From Sphagnum magellanicum (taxonomy: Eukaryota > Streptophyta > Sphagnopsida > Sphagnales > Sphagnaceae), in contig CM038920.1 of assembly GCA_021904315.1 (NCBI GenBank), forward strand, positions 19,778,001 through 19,842,000: DNA of 64,000 nucleotides, given 5' to 3'. Below, piece by piece: positions 32,480 to 45,300 of this stretch. Numbering within the stretch: position 1 is the first letter of the stretch; each line of letters starts with the position of its first letter. Below the pieces are notes generated by a model. That model had not been told where the DNA came from. It saw only the letters and a program-made list of their open reading frames with translations, and did no database searches. The translations under genes were made by a program, and so were the position numbers.

Positions 32480-34690
32480 AATATGGGTTTTTGTATGATT
32501 TGTCAGATGGAAATGTTTTCACATCGATGCGTATCAAGGTTGTTTCACTAGCCATGTTAATGAGGCTAGGTATTTGGCTCAAATTTCTTGGCAACATCAA
32601 CACTCTCTCATGTGTAAAAGATAATTTATTCTTAAATTTGGGCTTTAATTTCTTGGTAGTGTCGACATGCAAGAGTAGCAATCTACTCTTATCCAAATTT
32701 TACAATTTCAAAGTCCTAGTATTTGGGTTCAAATTTCTTGGTAACATCATCAACATTTACAAGAGTTCCAAATCTGCTCTTGTCCAAAAATTTATAATAT
32801 CCAAGTCCAAGTAAATTGGGCTCAAATTGCTTCGTGGCATCAAAATGAAAGAGTTGCAAATCTAGTTTTCTACAGAATTTTTAATTTTGCAAGTCCTAAT
32901 ATTCAAGGGCTCAAATTTATTGGTAGCATCCACACAAAAAAGTTGATCCAAATCAGACCATGTCCAAATTTTATAATTTCCTTAAGTCCCAATATTTGCG
33001 CTCACATTTCTTGGTTTAGCATCAACATGAAAAAGTTGATCCAAATCAGGTCTTGTCCAAATTTTATAATTTCCAAGTTCTAATATTTGGGCTCAAATTT
33101 CTTGGTTTAGCATCAACATGAAAAAGTTGATCCAAATCAACTCTTGTCCAAATTTTATAATTTCCAGGTCCTAATATTTGGGCTGAAATTTCTTGGTAGC
33201 ATCAACATGAAAAAAGTTGATCCAAATCAAGTCTTGTCCAAATCTTATAATTTGGGTTAAGTCCTAATATTTGGACTCAAATTTCTTGGTAGCATCAACA
33301 GGAAAAAGTTGATCAAAATCAGCTCCTATCCAAATTTTATAATTTCCATAAGTCCTAAAATTTGGGCTCAAATCTATTGGTAGCATCAACATGAAAAAGT
33401 TGATCGAAATCAGCTCCTGTCCAAATTTTATAATTTCCAAGTCCTAATATTTGGGCGCCAATTTCTTGGTAGCATCAAGATTTAAAAGAGTTCCAAATGT
33501 GGCCCTGTCCAAACTTTGCAATCTCCAAGTCCTAGTATTTGGGCTCAAATTTCATGGTGACATAACATAAATAAAAGAGTTCCAAATCTACTTCTGTTCA
33601 AATGAGCTCTTGTCAAAATTCTATAATATCCAAGTCTTAATATTTGGGCTCAAATTTCTTAGTAGCATCAAGATTTAAAGGAGTTCCAAATCTGGCCCTG
33701 TCCAAATTTTACAATCTCCAAGTCCCAGTCAACCATTTTTGTATTGGCGAAATATGGCCAAAGGCGAAATAAAAAATAGAAAATGCGAACATGAAGTGTA
33801 TTTTGAAGGTTTTAATAGCCAAAGATGACCCCCCAAAAAAGAAGAAATTGCAAGACTTCTACATTTGGTTTTCAATAAGTAGCCAGAAATATAAAAGGAT
33901 GATTAAAGATTTGTGCTTCAAATATGGTCTATAGCCAGATTTGGCTACATCTTATTAGGGATGGTAGCCAGTTTTTCTACATGTTCCTATGGATGATCAC
34001 AATTTTGGCTATATCCAAATATCCTTTAAAAAAAACCCTGGTCCTAGTATTTGGGTTCAAATATCTTGCTGGTATCAATATGAAAGAGTTGCAAATCTAA
34101 TCATGTAAAAATAATACGATTTTCCAAGTCCTAATACTTGGGCTCAAATTTCTCAAGGTATTGATAACAGGAAAAAGTTCCAAATTTCTACTCCTATCCA
34201 AAATTTATAATTCTCCAAGTCGCAATATTCGTGCTCAAGTTTCTTAGTACAACGTCAAAATTCCAAGTTTTATCCTATCCAAAAGTTCAAATCTCTGAGG
34301 CCTAATATTTGGGCTCAAATTTCTTGGTAACAGCAACATGGAAGAGTTCCAAAATCCACTCTTGTACAAAAACCAGTTTCCAAATCCTAATGTTTGGTCT
34401 CAAATTTCGTGGCAACATCAATTCATAAAAGAGTTCCAAATCTACTGTTGCACAAAGTTTATAAATTTTCAATTCTTAATGTTTGGGCTCAAATTTCTCA
34501 AGGTATACACAGCATCAACAAGAGAGAGAGCTTCAAGGTATACGTCCCATCAACAGCAGAGATGTGTTACATAACATCAAACATAAAAGAGAGCTTAAAA
34601 TCTACTCCTGTACAATATTTGCAATTTCTAGGTCCTAATATTTGGGCTCAAATTCTTTGCAGTAGCATCAACAGAAATGCAATAAGAACC
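32480..34690. repeat. Degenerate tandem array, about 90 bp unit, copy A
   Basis: About 20 units built on CCTAATATTTGGGCTCAAAT, TTCTTGGTAGCATCAACATG, AAAAAGTTGATCCAAATC and CTTGTCCAAATTTTATAATT. Divergence is moderate and indels are common. The 112-residue frame at 32,476-32,814 and the short frames at 34,338-34,747 are read through these units and are not genes. The array is interrupted at 33,730-34,040 by unrelated sequence. Confidence 0.85.
33730..34040. other. Insert within the 90 bp array
   Basis: About 310 bp without the array words, between AAGTCCCAGTCAACC and CCCTGGTCCTAGTATTTGG. It has words shared with other places here: ATGGTCTATAGCCAGATTTG resembles 22,758, and GGCGAAATATGGCCAAAGG is mirrored internally. 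Also present in copy B (55,280-55,590), so it predates the duplication. Possible small non-autonomous element; ends not defined. Confidence 0.45.
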
Positions 34691-34801
34691 TGTAATGGCC
34701 TATGTAACCAATCTCATTCAATTGAACTTCAGCATAAGCCAATTTGACAAACACTAACTTGAATTGGTGAAACAAAAACAAGCTAAACCTTTATAATATC
34801 A

Positions 34802-35953
34802 TTAAGAAGATTGTCCACTGTCATCTTCATCATCTTCCTCCCCGCTCTCATCCTCACTAGAATTATAGTCATCAAGTACTGCTTTAGTTTGCTCATAAGT
34901 ACTCTGCGGAAGACTATACACAGTGACATCACCTTTCTGGCGATGTGATTTTTGCATCATAGGGAACTTGGAAGTTATAACAAGATGGGAATAGATGAAA
35001 GTTGGCCCTTGATCTCTAATTAGAACAAAAGAGGTCTGAGCCCGTCCTTGTTCATAATACTGGCCAATGACTATTTCATCTCCAATTTCAGCACTCTGTT
35101 GCCAATCTCTAGCCCCACATCAACCTCTACTATGTGCAATGTTTTCCAACATTTCAAAATATAAAAGTCAGCCCCTTTCTCATTTTCGGCCTTTGTCGTC
35201 ACTGCAAAATTATCACCAACCTCCCAGCCAGAAGCGAAGTTGTTGCACCCACCTCCCATACCCCATTTGACTTAAGCTGGTTCATGTGGGCTTCACTGCC
35301 TTCAAAAAATTGAAGACAATGCTGTAGGTACCTAAGAACATCTGCAAAGTTCTGTGAGGCTCTGATTTTACCCCATTTCCCTTTGCATTATCCACGTGGG
35401 AAAATTTGTTCTTATAGCTACATTTCATTAATGCTCATTGACATTTGCAGTAGCTACAAGCCAGTATTTGTTTTTCTCCAATTTCCTGGTGGAGGCTGAA
35501 GCCAGGGTAGCGAGCATCCCTACGCAGATTCAGACAGATTTCGTCAATTTTGGCGACAATATTTGAACGAACTCCTAAAACTGCAGCCAGTAGACATAAT
35601 TGTCGCCACACCCTCCCCCAAAAGACCAATTTCCAGTTGCTTATAAGAGGTTTTAAATGAAAAGCCCCCTCTTTTTTCGCTTTGAATTGGTACCGAGGGT
35701 TTTTCAAAAGTAGAAATCTCCGATAATTCGCCAGAAAAGAAAACAGTGCTCCAAGCCTGCTGGTCTTCTGCCCTAGTGGTAGAGTAATAGTGCGCAATTT
35801 AGAAACCTGCAACTTACAATTGTACCTGACAAATCCCAACAAATTTTTTTGGCATTCCCTATAGGGAAAATAATGGAAACCTCTAGCAAATTGAAGTTGA
35901 ATTAAGAAAACACAGGAAAACTCTTCAAAGGAAGTTTGGGACCAATATTTCAA
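34802..35953 (-). pseudogene. Unrecognised minus-strand gene, decayed, copy A
   Basis: Read from 35,953 down, a 172-residue frame (to 35,435) includes SRLGALFSFLANYRRFLLLK, KPLISNWKLVFWGRVWRQLC and EICLNLRRDARYPGFS. After stops and frame changes come EVGDNFAV, GADFYILKCWKTLHIVEVD, EIGDEIVIGQYYEQGRAQTS, FIYSHLVITSKFPMM and a final acidic tail SSEDESGEEDDEDDSGQSS ending at TAA 34,802. The codon-like character continues across the breaks, so this was one gene. I do not recognise it; it may be host-like or from an old element. The copy at 56,270-57,421 has the same breaks, so decay preceded the duplication. Confidence 0.5.
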
Positions 35954-36762
35954 TGTTTTATTATAAATTTCCCATTGTGAAATCAGGGTATTTTTTCAAC
36001 TTTGCTAGGTAGCTTTGAACATGGCAACCAACCAAATTTGGCTAGAGATCAGAGACAAAAGTAGATTTTTTTCAAACTCCAGTATACACTTGTGACATTA
36101 AAAAAACCTATGCTCTGAGTATGGCGAGTTCCAGTACTTTTTTTTTCTCCTCCAAATGTGTCAAATTTTCGCTTTTTTCACGAAAAAATCCTTTCAACAG
36201 TTTGCAGCCCTTTTTTTTCATCAAGAGGTGAAAATTCGCCATTTAAAAAAAAAACCTATGTGAAATGGGAGGATCTTTGTATTTTCCCGTTCTTAAACAA
36301 ATCATTTCATGTTTGCATCGGGGAAATTCAAAAAAATTTGATGGCCCCACACGGAATCCCAAAAAATATTATTAATTACAATCTCTCCCTGTCAACTCAT
36401 AAGTGAATATTCATTGGGGTGTTATCTATATTTTCTCTGTTACCGATTTTGTGATAATTTTGGGTCCATAATTTGTCCTTTGCATAACCGGTGGTGCTAC
36501 ACACCTGTTACCAAGCTGGCAGTTTCTCACACGCTACTGGCAACACCATAATATGGAAAGCACTTAATGCTCCTGTCTGGAGGTCAATTCAGGTCTAGAG
36601 TCTCCATAAACGCCCTGCTCAGCCTTTTTTGTTCTATAGTGTTTGGATTGTCTTACCGATTATTCACAATTAATTTTTTATCACGCTTCTTAAGGCAAGC
36701 CTTGGGTGAACAAGCCCCACTCTGCAACCATTATAAAAATCTCAAATTTCCTTTAAATTGTT
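35954..36762. other. AT-rich DNA upstream of the minus-strand pseudogene
   Basis: No gene recognised. T-runs and a GGCAACCAACCAAATTTGGC palindromic word near 36,020. Frames at 36,158 and 36,567 have no family features. Confidence 0.45.
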
Positions 36763-37310
36763 TCTAAATATTAGAAATGTCTCATGCTTAGACTAAATCA
36801 GGGTCTCTGAGTTCAAATCTAACATTTTGTGGGCTTATTTAATATGGTCCTTAAGAGGCCTTAATGAAAAGGTCAAGCTATTCATGTGGGTGTGTAACTT
36901 GATGTACAGGCTGGGTTGAAGTACATAGGTAGAGAATTTACACATATGAGTTGCTTTTTGGTGTAAATTCTCTATGTCCTAAAGTTTCCAGAGTTAAACC
37001 CAAAATATGTTTGATTTGAACTCAAAGACCATGATTTTAGTGATTTTCTCTTAATGAATTTTCGCCATTTTGCAAAAAAAAATTCAAAAATTCAACATTT
37101 TGTCAGAAGTTCTTTATTTCCATTGAAGACAACTCACCAAAAATTTTACACTTGCTTACAACATGAAAGGGTGCTTAAGATTTTATACTTTCATATTTTT
37201 AATATTGCGAAATTTAGCAAAATTTATGTATGGACTATCACTAATTGAACAACATCACGAAGTTGAAAAAAAAAAACACTGCCTGATTTAGTCTAAGAAT
37301 ATTTAGGAAT
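36763..37310. mobile_element. Foldback/MITE-like inverted repeat element, copy A
   Basis: Nested inverted repeats: CTTAGACTAAATCAG at 36,787-36,801 against CTGATTTAGTCTAAG at 37,283-37,297; AAATCAGGGTCTCTGAGTTC (36,796) against an imperfect mirror at 37,014-37,042; and a perfect 14 bp stem TAGAGAATTTACAC (36,930-36,943) with GTGTAAATTCTCTA (36,961-36,974). No coding sequence and no clear target duplication. Copy B has lost the middle 280 bp. Confidence 0.55.
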
Positions 37311-38272
37311 AATTTAAGTAGATTTTGAGATTTTTTATTTACCATGGCACCAATGTGGGACCTGGTTCACTCAAGACCGAGGAAGAGGGTTTGGATTGTT
37401 TTACCGATTGTTAGCAAATAACGTACTTTCTTACCGATTATTCACAAACAATCTACCCACTTCCACTGTACTTCAGAGTTCATTCAAGTATCTCCACCCA
37501 GAGAATTAAAATGGCTACTGCACTACAGTTTTTATGAAATGTAATGTGACAATAATGTGAGAGCGTCATTGCGCCTGTGACCATAGTACAGTGCCCTCCA
37601 CTAAGGTCCTTTTATGAAGGTCATTTACGAAGTACTGCACTTTTGTCAGGTCACTTTCATAAAAATGGGCTTGTAGGACTTGACTTCTACCCACTGTACA
37701 CAAAATGTGCACCACTTTCTCTTGGTTTGGAAAATTGTCCATCACTGCACAAAGGGCCCTCCATTGATGGCAACCTCCTAATTCCATGGGCTGCCCCGCC
37801 CCTATGGCACTAGCCTATGTAGATCACATCACCTGATAATATAGCAACCAACCTGTTGTCAGTCCTACTAGCTTCACTTAGCCTAACCTACTAGCCTGGG
37901 CAGGAAAAACGAAAGACCACATGAAAGGGTAAAAGTCCCTCCTAGAAAAGATGAGAGTTCTCACACCTACTCCTTAAGAGAGATAAGAAAATTAATCCTA
38001 TTCATAGGTGTAAGAACACTCTTATGCATGGTGATCTAAATATGTGCAGGTTCATGATAATGTTTGCATCAAGCTTTACAATGAGTAAAGCAAGTAAACC
38101 CCACTAGTGGAGGACATTCTCAAAATGTGAGGCCAAACTCACTACATCCTTCCTTACGCCCCTTATTTTGAGAATGCTTTGCACAACCCATAAGGTTTTA
38201 CCTTACACTAACAAGTCATACTCAAGATGGTGAAGGTATAATGGTAGATGTCAGTGTGACTTGAAAATGTGT
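37311..38272. other. Unassigned DNA with overlapping short frames
   Basis: Antiparallel frames at 37,566-37,787 (minus, 73 residues) and 37,577-37,813 (plus, 78 residues) are both preserved in copy B with at most one residue change. The whole neighbourhood is equally conserved, so I do not call either coding. Confidence 0.4.
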
Positions 38273-40783
38273 CTATTTTTTTTCAATGTGAACAAGGTCA
38301 ATGGAAGTTTGGATGAAGGAGTAACTTAATGGATGAAAAGCTTTAAGGTTTTGGATTGGCGGAAAGTGCCAAAGCAAGGGACAATTGATCATCATGAGGC
38401 ATTGAAGGTGTTGTTCTTTATTTGCAGTGTTTTCTGTTTTTCTAATGTTTTGTTGCTTGTAGGTGATGAGTTTTATTTTTATTTTTTCATGGTTGTGATG
38501 GCAATCGACGTTGATCAGACTGGAATCTTGCAATGTTTTGGAGCTTGTGGTTGATGGATTTCAAACATTACAATATATGAAGAAGTTTTCAATTGATGTG
38601 AAGCTAAGTTCTTAGATTTGAGTTGGAATCTTTTTTTGCATTTGTTTTCATTGTTGTTTCAAGTTGGTTGAGTTGTGTTTTTTGTGGTTCTTCTCACAAT
38701 AAGTTCCAAAATGAAGGTTTGTGAGGGATGAATGCCTTAACTCCATGGAATTTCTAGAATAGAAGGTACTATATTTCCATAGTGCCATTGTTTTTTTTCA
38801 AGTGTAGATAAAAATATGTTGCATAATATAGGGACCAATTGAAGAAAATGATGAACAAAGAAGGGATTTCGAGAGCAATTTGATTATGGCATTTGGGTTG
38901 GGTGGAGAAAGATGCAACATTGTTGGGACAGAATGGTGGTGGTGTGTGTGAAAAGGAATAACCACTCAAGCCGAAGCTCTAAAGGGAATTCTTGTGTAAC
39001 CTAAAAAAACCTTAGGATTGTTGGGACATACTTGTAATGGGTGATTTGGGTTGTTATTATTTCTTTGTACAACTTCTTGAAATTGAATGGTGGGAATGGA
39101 AAGAATTTCATGTTTTGAGGTTATGACATGAGAATTACAATTGTTATAATGCAACCAATGGGCTCAAAAGAAAGAAGCTACAGTGAACTAATTCTTCATG
39201 GTCCATAGTTTAGATGTTATGGCTATTGTTCAATTCAACATTGGATTGTTGTTACGTTTTTTTTTGGAATTTCATAGAAGTTGGTTGTTAATATTAAAAT
39301 TTTAAAAATGTGTGAAAAATGCAATATAAACCAATAAAAAACCATGTGGAAAATGCAATCCTTGGAAGGACTTTAACCTTGGTATGATTAGGTCATTTTT
39401 CATGTTCTCACCCAAATTCTAAACATACATTTGAAGATGCAAATCAAAATATTTCAATCCATGTTATAGTCTAGTAAGTATGACCATGAACATTCTTGAC
39501 CTTTCAAACACAATAACCATGAAAAATGTGAATTTAAGCTTTCCAAAATCTTACTTTTGAAAACATGATCAATAACAAAAAAGAAAAAAAAAACATTTTT
39601 TCTTCATCATAGTTGGAAAGTAAATAATCATTTTTTGGATTAAAAACAAGCATTTCTTGAACTAATAATGTAAGTTTATGCAAGACTGGTAAGATTCAAG
39701 AACCATATGCTTTAAATAAGAATCAAGGCACATTATAAGAAAGATGCAACAAAATGTGTTCAATTTAACATAGTTTTTTTGGTAAAAGTGACAGGAATGT
39801 GTCTCCCATCACTTTGGACCAATGTATCTTCTCCCAACATCATGTTTGGGTGTTTGCACACTACAATGACCTTACATGACATCACAATGGTAGTTTTTCC
39901 TATATTCCTTATATACAAGAAAATAAATAAAATAAATTCATTGAAGTAATAAAAAAAGGATTCACTTATTAAAACTATCGTAATCAACCTTCCAAAAATG
40001 AAAAAATCAAATCAAAATTGTGGATAACCAATAAATAAAAACTTTTGAATTTTGCCCACATTTTTTGTCACACTTGCGAAATTCATGGATATAGACTTTT
40101 ATTTTATAAAGTGTTAGTCTTATGTGTTTGAAACTTCGGGATATTGGATGAATTATGTTTAAAAAATTAAAGATCCATTGAATGAATGGAATGTGATTTT
40201 AATTTATTGTGTCATGGACTTTTTAAAATCTCAAAAATTATGATTTTTTCAAGCCCTTTTAAGCATTTAAAAATAATTCTTTTTAAAAAATTCTTTTGTG
40301 ATATTTTCTATATGTCTTATGGCATCATGATTTGAAATTGGAAACGGAAAAAAAAATGTTATTTTCAATATCATTTAAATATTCATATTTTAAGCCATTT
40401 TTCAACTGCACTAGAAAAGGACTTTGGAAAGGGACTCTAATCTGTCAAAATTGTGACACCCTAGTGTGTTTTTTCTCGCTTCCTAAGGCTCACATGTGTT
40501 TCTTTAAACCACCATTTGAGAACCAAATCTTGCACATCTTGGATCAAAGAATCCTTCCTTTTTTCTTTTTTTTTCACTCATTTATGGCTTCCATCTTAAA
40601 AATCTATGAACTTCCTTCATTAATATGCTTGACAAACAATCCTTTTGTGCATGCCAAGGCAATGCTTAATAACTTTCAACTTGTTTTGAGCCCCAAATAT
40701 ACCACAAACATTTCAACAACATTACAAGCTACATATTTATCTTTTTTAATACCCCATTTCAAATCACTCTAAGCATTGGGTAA
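38273..40783. other. AT-rich intergenic DNA, copy A
   Basis: No gene recognised. A 146-residue plus-strand frame at 40,332-40,772 is broken into two frames in copy B by an indel in a T-run, and its composition (Phe/Ser/Leu-rich) fits translated AT-rich DNA. Confidence 0.5.
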
Positions 40784-42348
40784 GCAAACCCATCCTTGGG
40801 TGGTATCGCTAAGAACCACCTCAAGGAATGGTTAAGGAACCAAAAGTGGCCAAATCATTTTCCTAGGCATTTTCATTTGAATGTTTTCACACTATAATTT
40901 TTTTTTTCATGTTTATATATTTCATGCTTTAATATATGGTTTGAAGTTTATTTTGGTATATTTAAAAGTGGAAAAATTTTAAATTTTTTTATTCTTAAGT
41001 AAAATGGTGACGCACCCCCAAGCTCTTTGATACACTCAAAACGTGAGTCTGAAATGAAAACAACGAAAGAACAAGGACTTGGGGTACGCTCCCTAGCTCG
41101 TAGCACTTTAAGGTAGAGGGGCGTGCTAGAGCTCTGGGATGGGACTAAGAAAAATAACAAGCAACTAATCATTCACACAGACCTGCACAAAACCAAACAA
41201 CAAGTTGGTTAGTCCATAGTTGGAGCATTTTCGGTGCTAGGATGAGACATGGGCAAACTCTGACTCACAAGACTCACCATGGCGTGGACTTCGGAAAAGT
41301 CACCACCTTCCCCCTTATAGTATATTTTGTGCCTCTTCACGAGGCAAACATCCAAATGGCATTTTGTCCTAGGACTCCCAAATGGGAGTCCCGAAATTCC
41401 CAAAGTTGGTACTCCTACGACTTTGGGCCCCATAATTTTGTGTGTAGACCTCTGATTGAAATAAAGTCTAAAACAAAGTTGTAGCCCTCATCAAGAGCTT
41501 TCCAATGGTATGTTGCATGCCACTTGAACACAAGGAAATCGGGTCGATTCCCGACTTTTAATGGTCGAGAGTCAAATTGCTAATTTGACTTTCGGCCTTT
41601 CTTTTGGCCATAACTTGTGTTTCAAATGTTCAAATGGGTCATGAAAGCCCATTTTAAACATCTACATTTCAAAAGCTTTCCAATGATATAAAAAACTCTT
41701 CGACCCAATGGGTTTTGACTCTTGCATTTGCCTTCTGAAAATTCGGGAATCCATTGGGAGTCCAACTCTCAAAATGGGAGTTCACTTGAGAGTGTGAGGG
41801 TTCATTCCCTCACACTCTTTTACACTCCCAGGAACATGAGATGTGACCCCCGGGCTTCCCTCTTGGCCAACAACCTTGTAAGCCCTTGCCTTGGTCACAA
41901 ACCCAAGGCTAAGGTTGCGACAAGTGGCCCTTTCAAAATTTGATAGTCTTAGCTTTGAAAATTCCTAACTAAATTATACTCATTCAATTAATTTCCTAAT
42001 AAAATATTTTACATAAAATTACTTTCAAATTATCTTAAGAAAAAAATTCACAAGAAAAATCTCAAATCATGTTTCAAATTTGTGTTTTTGATTAAAAATT
42101 TCATGGAAAGGAACTGGTGTTACGTTCCAAATAAACTTTTTTTTTCAATGCAATGATAAAAAAACATCAAACTAAAAATATTCTTGATCTTATTGAAATT
42201 TCAAAATCCATGGAACCTAATAAATGTACTCATGAAAAATATTATGAAATTATTTATTTAAATGTTTCCTTTGATTTTTCAAAATTTGATGGGTCTAAGA
42301 AAATCAAAGTCTGATGTTCCTAATGGTACTACCCAAGGATGGGTTTGC
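40784..42348. mobile_element. Segment bounded by 22 bp inverted repeats, copy A
   Basis: Left GCAAACCCATCCTTGGGTGG (40,784-) and right reading inward GCAAACCCATCCTTGGGTAG (from 42,348) match at 21 of 22 positions. The repeat may extend outward as TTGGG(TAA)GC on the left against TTGGGC on the right. The 1.57 kb interior has no transposase. It includes ACAAAGTTGTAGCCCTCATC and AGCTTTCCAATG words common in plant LTR-type repeats and a GGGTCGATTCCCGAC word. Flanks show no obvious target duplication. It may be an old TIR element. Confidence 0.5.
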
Positions 42349-45300
42349 CCAATTATACATTCATAAATGATGGCACATTGTTGCAATCTTTTTTGGTTTT
42401 GATGAATTTCAGGTAAGAAAGGTTACACATTCAATAATCACCAAAAAAAAATTCCATCACATTCTTTTGAAAGTTCGAATTCTTCTAACTTAACATCCCT
42501 AGATAGATAGATGTTATCTTTTTTTCAATGTTGTATGCAACCCTATATGTATTTGAATAACATGCACTACATTCTAGAAGAGGAGCACAAGTCCATTTAA
42601 TTGCCTAAAACTCCAAAATGGGAGCTGGAATCTTTGTTGTCGCCCTAGCCAACTTTTTTTTGTCATTGTCTTAAATGTGTCTTTATAGCAACAATTATTA
42701 TCCTTGTTATGATCTTCCTTGTAGTTTCTCCTAGTGTAAATTTCTTATGTTGATTGGCCATGAAATCTTTTGAAAAGGTACATGAGCACAACAACACAAC
42801 ACTTTAAACCTAGAATGGCAAATGAGCACCCTAAACCTAGAATGGAGAATGAAGACTCAAGTAACAAGATGCTACAAAATGTAAATGACAAGTGCAACTT
42901 GAACAAAATGACAAATAACAAAAGGCATGGGATTATTAAATTTGGTGATCTCTTAATTGGACACAACAAAAATCTAACAATAGCAAGGAAAAAGGTGATG
43001 TGGTTTGAAGCAAAAGAAACAATTTTCTATGAGAAACACAACAAGAAAGTGAAAAGGTTGAGACTGAGTGTTTTAACAAACCTCACAATTGTGGAAGACA
43101 ATGCAACTCCACCATGGGATCATCACATATAAAAAACTAATGGTTTAGATTTTTTCAAATCACACCCATGCGATTAAAAATGATTTCTAATGGATGGATG
43201 AGATGAAAATCAACTTGTATGTTCTCCCTTCAAAACATTCACAAGCATGGAATAAAGATTCTTATGCCAAAAAAAAAAAAAACAAATTAGATAGTCATGT
43301 AAAAAATTAAGTGCACTACATAGAACATAAATGTTTAACAGTGTATTTTTATATGTGGCATTAATTAACATCTTAGTGGTTAATATGTGTTTTACAAAAT
43401 GTAAAATAAGTGTCATTTGATAGTCCTATTTGTAGTTGGAAAAATGCAAAAATATGTCACCTCCAAAAACCCCAGTTAAAATGTAAGAAGTGAAAATGCC
43501 ACCATTTTCACAATATCTTATTTTTATTGTTATTATACACCTATGGTTCAAATTTAGTCCCATTTAACACTTTTGGCATAGTTCGTATGATTCCTTTATC
43601 TTGTTGCAATTTATGTGATTAGGACTAGAGTAAATATTACAAGACTCTTAAGGACATCAAATTAATTTTTGAATCTTAACAAACTATGATTCCATTGGAA
43701 CTCATAGAATTAATTGGCCATTTCAAATTTAACATATTAAAAAAAAATTAAATATTTTTAAAATTTTTAATTTTGTGAGTTGCAATCCTTAGCAGCGTGA
43801 CATTCCTTTTTGGGTACCCTAATTGTGATTACAACCTTCGATAAATGTCCATGTTGACATAGTGTGAAAAAACAAAGGAATTCGCTATTTCTTACTTGGG
43901 CAAATTATCTTTAGGGTTAATTACCTTGGATGCACTAGAATGAAAAAAATGTTGGATGATCAAACCTTGGAAGGAAGAGATAGCAATCAAGTCTGGAGGG
44001 TTCAAAATAATCAAAATATTGATGAAAGAGGAGATTGAACCTTCATTGGGTGTGAATGTTTCCATCCTATGATGATTAGAAGAAAAATGATTCATAGGAT
44101 GGATTCTTTTCAAGTTTCATTGGCTGGTGGGATTGAAGGCAATCATGATTGGAGGATCATCAATCCCCTTCAACCTTCATTGGTTCATGAGACAAAGAAT
44201 ATCAATTGATTAAAGGAAAAAGGCAAGGAAAGGATTCCTTGCACCTCATAGGCCAAGGGAAGGAAGCTCCATTGGGGGGGTTCTTATGTGTTGAGCTCAT
44301 TTTGTCTCATTCTCGTGTTCTTTCCTTATCATGACTTATGGTTAAAGACACATTATTAAAAAAAAAGATTAAATTGAAAGTGGTAAAATTATTAATGTGG
44401 TGAAAAAACAATGCATAAATCAAGGATCAAACTTATGTTATGAAAAAAATTTGATTAATCTTTGGATTCCCCATTCATAATAAGGGGTGCAATCATAATC
44501 AAATAAACCAACAATGACAAAGGACTCGAAGACCACAATCCTTTTTTTGGTCATTTTCACTTTTTCATAAAAAAGATTTTTTAGATGAAATATTTTGCAA
44601 TATGTTATTAAAAATACATACAGTTTCCTCAATACACCAATTTTTTTGTATTAAATTTTGATGAATTTTTTTAAAAAAGTGTACAAATTTTACCAAATTT
44701 TGCGTTTCAATTTGAAAAGTTATCCTAATTTCAAATTGTATGAAAATATGTTAATTATTTTATGATTTTTTTTCTTGTATCATAAAATAAAATTTTGCTA
44801 TAATGTCATGTACATTACACCCCATTTACATGTGGTAAAAGTTTTTTAAAATTTTAGAATTTTTTTAATAGATTTGTAAAAATTTAATTTCAAAATTCAA
44901 AATTTTCAAATTGTGAATACTTTTTGAATGTGAGTGCTCAATTAACATCATCTCAATTTTTTTCTCATCAAAATTCCATTTTTTTTAAAAACTCTTTAGC
45001 TTAGTAAATTTCAAAATTGTTTTTTTTTGATGCAACTATTGTTCAAGTTCAAAGGTCCTTTATTAAAACCAAAACCCAAATTTTTTTTTTTTGAATTTTT
45101 ATTTTGAACTCCTCATCATTCATATTAGTCATTTAACATAACTTTGCATGATTAACATGACATTAAAGTGGCACCACAAAAATATCTCTAACAAAGTCAC
45201 AATTTTGAAAGAGTTTTGGCGATCATTTGACATGGTTCTTGTCTCATTTGATTGTGATTGCACCCTAAAAGAACTTCTAGACTCACTGTTGGATTCTTTC

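Noticed and set aside
32476..32814. 112-residue frame
   Set aside because: It is read across the 90 bp tandem array and its sequence repeats with the array period.
40332..40772. 146-residue frame
   Set aside because: It is split by a T-run length change in copy B and has the composition of translated AT-rich DNA.
41538..41556. GGGTCGATTCCCGAC word resembling a tRNA T arm or pol III B box
   Set aside because: No cloverleaf or A box at the right distance. The word is a short palindrome within the inverted-repeat-bounded segment.
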